DNA from: Tanytarsus gracilentus
Taxonomy: Eukaryota > Arthropoda > Insecta > Diptera > Chironomidae
Assembly: GCA_038502055.1 (NCBI GenBank)
Contig: JAXRKN010000037.1
Span: 2,852,001-2,916,000 of the forward strand
DNA length: 64,000 nt
Direction: 5' to 3'
In this document: positions 37,809 to 47,401 of the stretch, one piece after another
Numbering within the stretch: the first letter of the stretch is position 1
Layout of the letters: every line of letters begins with the position of its first letter
The notes under the pieces: model-generated
The model's database searches: none
Told to the model about the DNA's origin: nothing
The model's input: only the letters and a program-made list of their open reading frames with translations
Translations under genes and position numbers: made by a program

Positions 37809-39699
37809 ATGTTGATCGGTAAGTTGATGTTATGTGAATAAAAATAACTTTAAATTCAATGAATTAATTGCAATAATAAAGAAATAATATTTTTGCCCCT
37901 CCTCCTCCCTATTTTTTTTAGACATGGTCTCGGTCACCACTGCTACCGAGTCGGAAATCACTGAAACTGATGATGATTCCGTCATTGTCATTCAATCAAT
38001 GGATCCAAATCAAACACTTCAACTGGATTGTTTAGATGAAGAGTTATCGGAAGTGCAAAAGGCATACTACGAGAAGGGTGTCAAGGAACATAATGATGTC
38101 AGAGATCGCTTGAAAGAAATTGTCGGCAATGCTCACAACATTTATTCTGGTGAGATTTTCTCTGCCTACGAAATCCTCGGACCAGCACCAGGACTCGATG
38201 AGTTCTCTAAACCAATTCATTCGTTCAACAAGAAAGAGCCGAAGAAGCGAGGTCGAAAACGAGAGAGGGAACGTGAAGACGAAGTTCGAGCGGTTGATTC
38301 CGAGGATGAAGACGAAGATTCAGTTCCACTCTCCAAGCGAAAGGCAAAGATCAAGAAAGAGAGGGATGTTATTAAGCGAGAAAAGTTCAAGAAAGAAGAG
38401 AAATCGCCAAGCATTACAAGTGTCAGCAATGTACGTCCAACCGAAGGTTCATCAATTGGTGGATTGCTTGTCGGAACAGATGCAGCAAAGAAAAAGCCAT
38501 CAGCTGTCGTTGATCTTACAAAAGACGATAACAATAGCGACTCAACTGAAGTTTCTTTCAATAAACTTAATGGCAAAACTTTTCCATCACTCGTTGTCGT
38601 TGCACGTCCATCTTTACGCGTTAAAGAGACATTTAAGAATGACCGTGCTCAGCTCGATATGAAAGTTAAAAATGTCCTCATGCATCAAGCTCAGAAATTT
38701 ACAGAATGGCTCATTCAACAAGGACTCGTCAAGTCGGAACAGCAATGTCAAATTCATCCGTCGAGAAATCTCAAACTTGGAATGTACAGTGATGCCGCGA
38801 AATTTCCTTACAGCGGCGGTTACGTTTGGATTTCTCAATGCTGTCCAACACGCTTTGTCTCCGTCTTCAATCGATCTGTTTTTGAGGGAGCTCCTTATGC
38901 ACCGACAGTACTTCTGAAATTAATCTATCACTGGGTCTGTCAAACGAATGTCACTAATGTCGTTCAATGGGTCAAAGTCGACAATCTTTACCTTAAAAAC
39001 TTTTATAGTTGGCTTCGATCTGTCTGTACAATCGCGTTGCAATCAAACATGGGCAAAATGGGCGGACACAATAAGAAAATCGAAATCGGCGTCATATCAC
39101 TCGGAACTACGACTCAAGATGGCAAACAGCGTCAAGTAAAAGTGGAAGTTCTTGGCATTCTCGATAATGATCAAAAGGTCGTTCGATTGCGAGCTGTTGA
39201 GCCATTAGCTGATGGTGAAACTAATCACAAAAAGCGATTCCAGAAAATTTTGGAGCCCCTCGGCGAATGGGTGCACCGTGATTCGACAATTTTAACTGAC
39301 CTGACTGTCGATAAGAACGTTTTGCATGCGATGGGCTTCAAGAATATTGTTCAAGTGTCACCAAACGATACATCGCGAGCGAGCAACAGCAATGCTTCAA
39401 TCATGGATTACCTTCGACGAATTGTTCCACGAATGTTCCAAAACACCCTCAGTCTTCTCAGCCGTCAAATTATTCAGCAATTCCTTGACGAACTCGTATG
39501 GCGTGAACAGTTCGGAACAAGTCCCGGGCAAGCTTTCGATAACATCGTCACACACATCGCTGATCAAACAAAAGTCGACTCTAAGGAATCATTCACATCG
39601 AGATTGACAAAAGTAGCTGCAAATCCTTACAAGACATGGGTTATGCATAGTAGTGGCGGTGGCAGCGGTGGAAAGGTCGGAAGACCAAGTAAAAAATAA
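37809..39699 (+). CDS. Nuclear protein with degenerate IS1595/Merlin-like transposase domain (595 aa)
   Basis: A 10-nt coding exon (37809-37818, MLI plus one base) joins 37922-39699; a second in-frame ATG is at 37924. Residues 1-110 are acidic; 105-170 are highly charged with nuclear-localisation and AT-hook-like KKRGRKR; the tail ends GGKVGRPSKK. Residues about 300-560 read like an ISXO2/IS1595 (Merlin) transposase: GYVWISQCCP in place of the zinc-ribbon strand, RSVFEGAPYAPTVLLKLIYHW, IEIGVISLGTTTQDG where the first catalytic Asp is expected, ILTDLTV (Asp463), and FLDELVWREQFG matching the family's terminal helix. The first acidic position appears to be Gly393, so it is probably non-catalytic and domesticated. 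The single tiny intron and long tidy frame indicate a host gene under selection. I do not recognise a named orthologue. Confidence 0.85.
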
Positions 39700-40441
39700 G
39701 AAGAAAATTTAATTTAGATTTAATTAAGTGAAAAAATGTGAATAAAAAAATTTCATAAAGTAATATTACACTTTTTTCTTTTAAACATAAAAGAGCATGA
39801 AAATAAAAAAACACATAAAATTCGAATCAATTAAGGACAGATATAAATTTTGATTAAGTGGCAAATGTGAATAAATTATTTTTCATAAAGTAGTCCCTGT
39901 AATATTTTTTGAATATTTTTATTTAAATCTCATTTTCCTCGATTTCCCCATTTTCCCTCTCATTTGAAGAATCACATTCTTTTTTAAATTTTCTTTTTTC
40001 TTTTCATATTTTATAAATATATTCTTTATTATTTTCAAATCTTTAATATTTTCATAATTAACTTCTCTAGATTATGAGAAATTTATAAGAAATTATGCAT
40101 CAATAAAAATTATGAGCAAGAAAACCCTTTTTAATACTGGACAAATTTTGGAAAAGTCTTTAGTGACGATTTTTTTTGAATCACGGGCCACGTGTTTGTT
40201 TTAATTTATTTTCCGGTTTACTAAGAAATTATGTACAGGGCCCTAATATGTTTCTTCTTAATTTGATAGATTGATTTGTTGACTGAAATCGTCAATTAAA
40301 ACCTAAATTCTTATAAAATTGGCAGCATTGACGAAAAACATTTTTTTCTTAACTGAACATAATATTTTTCAGTTCTTATCATGCGTTCAAACAGCTCACA
40401 GCTAAATTATTAAAAGAAAGGAATAAATTTACTGATTAGTC
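39700..40441. other. Intergenic, AT-rich
   Basis: Contains polyadenylation signals near 39740 and 39870 for the upstream gene, and an initiator-like TCAGTT at 40369-40374 before the small ORF that follows. Nothing else was recognised. Confidence 0.45.
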
Positions 40442-40636
40442 ATGGGGTTTAAGAGAAATTTCTTGTCTTGTTCGACAGGAGATCGACCTCAATTAAAAGT
40501 GTTCCTCGAGCAGCATCGATTAAAGCAGGAACTTGTTAAAAAGAAGGAAAATAAACGAATTTTCATCAAACTACCAAAGCGAAAGGATCTGAGTCCAATT
40601 GCAGAAGAACCACAAAAGCAGTATACCAAAAATTAA
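40442..40636 (+). CDS. Small basic protein, unrecognised (64 aa)
   Basis: An uninterrupted ATG-to-stop frame encoding a Lys/Arg-rich peptide (core HRLKQELVKKK and IFIKLPKRKDL). It has no signal peptide and no membrane segment. In its favour: an initiator-like TCAGTT about 70 bp upstream, AATAAA 20 bp after the stop, and isolation between two well-defined genes. Against: short length and no family match. An acceptor-like CGACAG inside the frame leaves open that the real gene uses another first exon. It could be a true microprotein or chance. Confidence 0.4.
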   Translation: MGFKRNFLSCSTGDRPQLKVFLEQHRLKQELVKKKENKRIFIKLPKRKDLSPIAEEPQKQYTKN

Positions 40637-40781
40637 TTAAACTGTAAAAAGCAAATAAAAAAACATTTTCTATCTCTTACTTGTTTTGTGTAACTCTATA
40701 TTGAATTCCGTTTTCATATACATCGTTATAGAATTAATTAAGTTCGTTTCCGTTGGAGATCTTTTTATGGAAAGAGTTATT

Positions 40782-42243
40782 TTACGTCTTTAAATGAAGG
40801 GGAATCATGAATTTTGATCCAAACACAGGGAAATATTTTACGCCAGCATCTTTGAAGAATTTCTCAGAAATGCACAGATTCACCAAATGCAGCTTCCCAC
40901 AGGTATTGTGAATGTCATCGATTGGAAGAATTGGCAAGACAGCATTACGAATATTAATCTCTCCCACATTAATTCCGGTGGCCGGTGGGTCAATGGCCAT
41001 GACAGGTGCTCGATTTTCTTGAATATAGCGTATTATTTGACTATTTTGATTCATGTTTGTGACAGCCAAAATTACAAGATCGCAAGGAACAAGATCCTTA
41101 ACATTTCCCGTAAAATCATTTCCAGATGCAGTAAAGAGTTCGAGTTCTTTCGATGGCTTGTCAGAGTGAGATGTTGAGGTCTTTACATAAACCATTACAT
41201 TAGCGCCATGCGATGAAAGTTGTCGCCCACAACTAAGTCCAATTTCACTCTGCTTACTATTGTAAGGCTCATCACAAATTATTGTAACGCGAGGCCATTG
41301 ATGAGAATTTTTTGGTGAGAAACGACGTGATCCACCCAACAACTGAATCGCCAGTTCGCATGCACCGCGCGCAAGAAAGTCATTTTGTCGCTCCATCGAA
41401 TGCCCATGATCATTCGCTAAGCTTTGAATCCTATTACGTAACGATTGAGGAATCGATGGAATTATAATGTATGGCTCATCAGTCGTGTACTCTTGTTTGG
41501 GCTTAAATTCCAATTGAATATTCTTGAACTGCATGAACATTGAGTCGAGGATGTTTTCATCGTGTCGATATTTTTCTTCAGTTTTACGTGCAATCAGTAC
41601 CACATCTGGTTTAATTTCTTGATTGATTCCAATCTTATTAAATAGAGCATTATTAGACTCAAAATCAAAGTCATCAGAAAAGTCATCGGGTTGCATCAAG
41701 TAGAAGTTTTTGTCTCTCTTGTCACGCTTATTCATCTTTCGGCCAAACTGTGGATTATTAACTTCCAGCTTCATCGAGTGAGGAACGGAAGTTGAGAGGC
41801 TACTGGATGTCGGAGCATCCTGTCTTATTGGAATTGGCTTTGATGTAATCTTCTGACTCTGTGTGGCTTTCTTATTTGTGAAAGTAGTTGGACTTTCTTT
41901 CTTTGACTGGACAAGCGTCGATTTTGGCGGTGAATGGACTAAAGGTGTATTTGCACTCCGATTGTTTGCAGCATCCACTGGATCAACAACTTGAATAAAG
42001 GAAATGCTCTCAATCTCTTCGCGAGCAATTGTAACCTAAATTAGAGTACATTTAAGTTAAATAAACATTTTTATACAATTTTTTACGCACTTCAGCTTCC
42101 TTGTTTTTAGAAATCAAATTTCCGTTGTGAAAAACGCTATTAATAGTGATTGTTTGTGCCTCAGCCTTAACAATGCTTCCTTGGAACACTCCTAAGCCTC
42201 TCTTGCATTTAATACTAACCGATTTACCATTAAAAGAGTCCAT
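40782..42243 (-). CDS. Edc3: Enhancer of mRNA decapping 3
   Basis: Two exons on minus: 42243-42091 and 42035-40782; 468 aa. EDC3 is a P-body scaffold that binds DCP2, DDX6/Me31B and RNA to stimulate mRNA decapping. Domains in order: divergent LSm domain (residues 1-60, KSVSIKCKRGLGVFQGSIV), Ser/Thr/Pro-rich linker, FDF motif near residue 155 (DDFDFESNNALFNK) that contacts the DEAD-box helicase, and a YjeF-N domain from about 250 (ACELAIQLLGG, PRVTIICDEPYNS, LSCGRQLSSHGANVMVYV). The donor is GTGCGT after EAE; it is the only one keeping the LSm frame with VTIAREEIE. An apparent TTG start five codons upstream is not used. Assignment is firm. Confidence 0.95.
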
Positions 42244-42786
42244 TTTAAAAAAACTCAAGTGAATTTTGCAATAATCCGAAAGTGTTGTGGGGTGTTTATG
42301 TAGGTGATGTCACTTTATTTTTGTTTGTTATAAATTTAAATAAATATTTAGAGTGTTTAGCACGAAATATATTTATTTCATGAGTTACTCGGTGAAATTA
42401 AATAATTTAATTAAAGATTACTCTAACTTACAGAGGAATCCATAATTTTATCCACTCAGTCACGTCCCCTGCTTAATTTTTAAACGTTTTTTTAAAAATA
42501 GCAAAATGCGCATCTACTATCTAATGTTCTGTTCTAATTAATGCAATTAATCAGAGAGAAATTAGTTGACTTTTGATCTACTGGAGGCTCACTTCCAGTA
42601 GCCTAAATTTTAAATTACTTTTTAAGTCCACACCTGCTAAAAATTGCGCTTCACAACCCTCATTTTGAACTTTATTATTTTCGCTCTCAAGAGAAAAGCG
42701 CAAAAAAGTTTGTTGAATTATTTTTCAATTTAATTTATTGAAAGTTTACTGAAAAATAAATATTTAAAGTCAATTAAATTCACAAA

Positions 42787-45700
42787 ATGCGCGATTTAAA
42801 TTCCATACACAAGCTTTGTCGAATTTGCCTCAATCAAGGATCGCGAGATATTTACGATAATAATTTTCTAGGCAGAAATTTGGTGTCTACCTCAAGTGAA
42901 AACGAATTGGGAAGAATTGCAGAAAAACTGAGATTTGTAACGCTCCTGAAGGTCAGTGAAAAAAAGCTTTAATTAAGGATTAGACGATTTGTTTTGAGCG
43001 CCAATTTTTTTTGCATGTGTTGGAATTTTTTTCCACCCGATTAAAAAGAAGCTTTCCGCATTTTCTCGTCGAATCTTCGTCGTTCGTTTCGTTGACCTCT
43101 TCTTCACTATTTTGATTCCTTTTGCCAGCAAGCATGCTGTTGAGTGTGTGTACGAAAAAAAGAAAAGCTATCGCGCGAGTAAAAGAGGAAAAGAAGAACA
43201 AAATCGTGCCATTCATTCGTGTACCTCACTGCTTTTGTAGGTCACTCTTTAAATTTTATGCATAAAAATTGGGTCATGGGCATGATATCCTTCAGAAGAG
43301 ACTTTTTAGTGTAACCCACGAAGTGGTGTAACACTTATATGCGCCTATTTCCGTCCGTCCGTCCGTCCGTCTGTCTGTCCGTCTGTTCCATCGAGATCTC
43401 GGCTCCTGAGATAGCTAGAGACTTCTAGTTTTCGCCAAATGGTAGGTCTATGAATTTAGATTCGGCCATTTTAGGAATTATGAGGGTCATGACCACAGGT
43501 CGTGCCATGGACAGCCCTAAATGCCATTTTTCATACAAATTTCCTGTTATATGGCTTCATGTATGTCGTTGAACTCGTATTTGCATCAGGAATCGAAAGG
43601 CATTGATGATATTTGAGGAATGTCTATCATGGCCATCCAAGAGTGCCACCAATGTCCATCACGGCCGGCCAGTAGTGCCCCTAATGTCCATTTTTTAAAA
43701 GTATGGCTTCATGTACCTCGTTGAACTCGTAATTGCATCAGGAATTGATTAGCATTGATGATTTTTGAAGAATGACCGTCACGGCCGGCCAGGAGTGTCC
43801 AAGGAATGCCACTAATGGCATTTTTTAAAAGTATGGCTTCATGTACCTCGTTGAACTCGTAATTGCATCAGGAATTGATTAGCATTGATGATTTTGAAGA
43901 ATGACCGTCACGGCCGGCCAGGAGTGTCCAAGGAATGCCTCTAATGTCCATTTTTTAGAAGTATGGCTTCATGTACCTCATTGAACTCGTAATTGCACCA
44001 GGAATCGATTGACATGGATCTGAAAATGGAACACAATGGAAAATGGAACACAATTGAAAACGGAACGCAATGGAAAATGGAACACAATGGAAAATGGAAC
44101 ACAATGGAAAATGAAACACAATGGAAAATGGAACACAATGGAAAATGGAACACAATAGAAAATGGAACACAATGGAAAATGAAACACAATGGAAAATGAA
44201 ACACAATAGAAAATGAAACATATGGAAAACAGAACACAGAAGAAAAGTGGAACACAATGGAAAATGGAACACAATGGAAAATGAAACACAATGGAAAATG
44301 AAACACAATGGAAAATGGAACACAATGGAAAATGGAACACAGTGGAAAATGAAACACAATGGAAAATAAAACACAATGGAAATTGAAACACAGTCGAAAC
44401 ACAGTGGGAAGCCATATTGGGAAGCCATTTTGGGAAGCCATTTTTGAGAAGCCATTTTTGGGAAGCCATTTTGGGAAGCCATTTTGGGAAGCCATTTTGG
44501 GAAGCCAAAAGGGGAGGCCAGAAGGGGAAGCCAATACTGATCTGTTACAAGTGGGTTACACGGCAACACCCACGTGTGGGTTTTGAAACATTTTTTAAGA
44601 ATGAATGCATACGTCAAAGCGTGATATGTCCTCGGCTAGGTGAAAAATGGAAAGAAAATTTTCAATTTAAAATGCATCGCAATTTCTATTTTCTAATGCG
44701 CATTATAAAATTCTTTTTGAATGTTAATTTAATTTAACAGAACATTAATTTACAATTTTCATGCACCTAAATATATTTATAAATGAGAGCAGAGCTGTAA
44801 AAATAATGTGCTAAATCATCATATTTTTATACAGAGTTAGTGTCGTAAACTTTCGTAGCTTAATTTTTTTTTTCGCTGAGTAATATATTTTTAATCATGA
44901 AGAAAACTTTTTGTGCCTTGAATATTGCATGTGAAAATTATTTTAACAATTTTTGCTCTCGCTCATAGGTCAATCCAAAGGAAAATGTTCCGCCGATGAT
45001 TTGTGATCTCTGCATTGTGCAACTTAATGTTTCGTATAATTTCAAAAGACTCGCGCTAAAAAATGACTTCTATATTCGTCAGTACATGATCGAAAATGGA
45101 ATGAATTTGATCAAAGACGATGAGGGTGACAATGGCCATGAGACGTCGCTTGAAATTCATCAAATTCACAATGTTATCAGAACATCTAATCGTCGTTCTT
45201 TGATAGCGCCACCGCCACACATATCAGTCTCGGAGCTGCGTCGAAATTCAACTACATCGTCAGTTTCCGGTGTATCGGCTATGATTATTAATGGCTGCGA
45301 TACAAATATAAATAACACAAATGGCAACGGCACAAATGTAGAAAGTAATGCCAACGTAAATAGTTTCGCTCATCCCAGTTCAAGGCCTTTTAACGTTCGT
45401 CCTATACAAATCAAAACGGAGCCAATTGATCCTGACTATGAGGACACGATAAATGGACAGCAACCAAATAATGTTCAGTCTTCACCATCCAACTCCAGTG
45501 GCTCTTTATCATTCATGACTGTGAACAGTAGCAATAATGGAAATTTAAAAACTCCTCCCATGATTGTTATTAACGGAAAAGTATCAAAGAGTCCTGAAAA
45601 GACTCCTTCCAAAAGCAACAAGTTGACTGATATCCCCACATCTCCTACACTTCGTGCTAGACTGTCGGCAAGAAAAGTCAATGAAAAATTAAATGAGACG

Positions 45701-46048
45701 TCGCGGATAACAGCGATCAAGAAGAATAATGAAAATGAAAACCCCAGAAATAAATTTAGAGACCTGAGAATAATTAAACGAGCACCGAATCAAGTGGAAG
45801 CTAAGAAAAAATTAAAAGAGGCTGCATTACAAGTGGTTAATAAACGGGTGAAAAGGGTTCGAGGAGCTGCTAAAAAAGTTGATATCAACAAGAAGAAGCC
45901 AAAGGAAAAGCGGAAAATTGAAGTCGTACATAATAAAAAGAAGAAGCAACCAAAAATTAAGAGAGGAAGACCTTCGAAGCAACAAAATGAAAATGTTAGA
46001 AAAGGCGTTCGTGGTGATGGTGGTAATAAAGGTCGACCAAGAAAGTAA
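42787..46048 (+). CDS. ZAD domain protein with C-terminal AT-hooks, no C2H2 fingers
   Basis: Two exons, 42787-42951 and 44969-46048; 414 aa. The join rebuilds one zinc-finger-associated domain (ZAD): CRICL near residue 12 and CDLCIVQL near 67 supply the four zinc-binding cysteines. ZADs mediate dimerisation of insect chromatin and transcription factors. The middle is Asn/Ser-rich with IKTEPIDPDYED, a SUMO-site-like motif. The C terminus is strongly basic with two AT-hook cores, KRGRPSKQ and KGRPRK. Unlike most ZAD proteins there is no C2H2 array, so DNA contact would be through the AT-hooks. The intron (42952-44968) falls inside the ZAD and contains a large minisatellite block. Confidence 0.85.
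43550..44012. repeat. Tandem array of about 130-bp units
   Basis: Four units begin TATGGCTTCATGTA at 43550, 43702, 43832 and 43962 (spacings 152, 130, 130). Each contains GTTGAACTCGTA, and the complete ones CACGGCCGGCCA or a variant. Units two and three are nearly identical; the first is divergent and the last truncated. Confidence 0.88.
44022..44400. repeat. 15-bp minisatellite, ACACAATGGAAAATG type
   Basis: Around 25 copies of a 15-nt unit, with G/A variants (GGAACAC versus GAAACAC). Because 15 is a multiple of three and the unit lacks stops on minus, long repetitive open frames appear in all three reverse frames; they are not genes. Confidence 0.92.
44404..44532. repeat. 15-bp minisatellite, GGGAAGCCATTTTGG type
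   Basis: About eight copies directly after the first minisatellite, again with a 15-nt period but unrelated sequence. The last copies drift to AAAAGGGGAGGCC. Confidence 0.88.
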
Positions 46049-47401
46049 ATCATTTTTTGTGCATTCAATTAGGAGATAAATAACTTTCTTTCACTTTTAG
46101 ATATTATATTAATAAATTCAAAAGTTTATTTCTGGATCGCACTTGTTAATTAACTTTCTCGTTTATGCAAAAAAAACTGGGATAAATATGTTGAATTTAA
46201 AGTTTTGCAAATTCTATTTTTGGCTCGAGATATGTTTGAATGAAATTGTTTGAGATTACTTTTGAGAAATTACAGTTTTATAAGAGTTAGCAAGAAAAAA
46301 CTTTGAATTTAATTTTTGCGTAATTTTTTAAATTTTGGCATTAAAGTGTAGAACTATGAATTGAAAATGACGGAAATTTATTTTTTGTGCTCTAACTTAA
46401 CGATTAAAAATATTGCACATACGTAAAATATTTTAACCGGTTAAGAAAAATAAAATAGATAATTTTTTTTGCATTTCATTTTAATGATAATGATAATGTT
46501 TTTAGTTCGAAATTTATTAACACGTGCTCGTATATGCACAATTAATTAGTTCATACATGTATACATATATATTTGAGAAATTTTTGTAAACTTATGATGA
46601 GCATAACTTTTGATGTTCAAAAAGAAAATGACCCTGAATAAAAAAATACTATGTACATACACAAGAATTAAGCGATTAAATATGTTTTCAATTTTACACA
46701 TGAATCACATTTTATTTAAAAATTTCACGTTTTTATGAAATTTGAAATTTTCCTAAAATAAATGAAATTCAGAACAATTTTTTTTATTAACTCGTAAAAT
46801 CGTATCATTTTACAACATTAATTTTTTTAAGGAAATCCCACATATATATCAATTTGTGGTGAAATAAGTGGTGAAAATTGGCATTTAAATATTTAAAAAT
46901 ATACGGTAGAAAAATTGCAACACTCAACTACACCTGTAAGCAGTAAAAAGATAAGTTTAGAAAATTAAAAACAAATTTTTTTTATAAAATCACACATAAA
47001 AAAATTTAAAAATTCAATTAAAATAATTAAAAACTCAATGAAAGTAAAATTTCACAATCCTCAAAAGTTGTGAAAATTTCTGGTTTACGGACCCCTTAAA
47101 TTGTTGCAGGGCACGTAACTCAAAAGTTCACTTTGCAATTTTTTTGGGTGTAAAAATTCGTCTTAGAACTTTTTAATTTAAATTTTCATGCTGAAATCTC
47201 AATTATAAAAGTTTAAATCTACTATAGATCTCTAGTTAAGCACTCAAGGTCGCGGAAGACAGTGTAGACAGTGTGAAAAAGCGCAAGATTAGTGTGAAAA
47301 CATGAAATTTATTCAGAAGAGAAAAAAATTGAATTAAGAGAGAAAAAAAAATCATAAAAAAATAATTTTTAAATTGACCAAGCAGCAGTGAAAAGATTAT
47401 T
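46049..47401. other. Intergenic region and Nedd4 5' UTR
   Basis: Extremely AT-rich; AATAAA-type signals for the ZAD gene are present near 46077 and 46111. The last 200 bp, less AT-rich, are probably Nedd4 5' UTR. No other feature was recognised. Confidence 0.5.

Larger units (their letters stand above)
43309..44561. mobile_element. Composite repeat block, possible non-autonomous element
   Basis: Bounded by an 11-bp inverted repeat, GTGTAACCCAC at 43309-43319 and its reverse complement at 44551-44561. Inside, in order: a CCGT/CTGT microsatellite (43351-43388), a GC-richer tandem array of about 130 bp units, and two different 15-bp minisatellites. There is no coding capacity and no clear target duplication was seen. 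The whole lies within the ZAD gene intron and differs in composition from the AT-rich surroundings, which suggests an insertion. The transposon reading is inference. Confidence 0.45.

Noticed and set aside
43941..44617. Three long overlapping minus-strand open frames of 176-220 aa made of a repeated CVPFSIVFHFPL motif
   Set aside because: They are the same 15-bp minisatellite read in three frames; the unit has no reverse-strand stop codon, so openness is automatic. No start context or splice signals.
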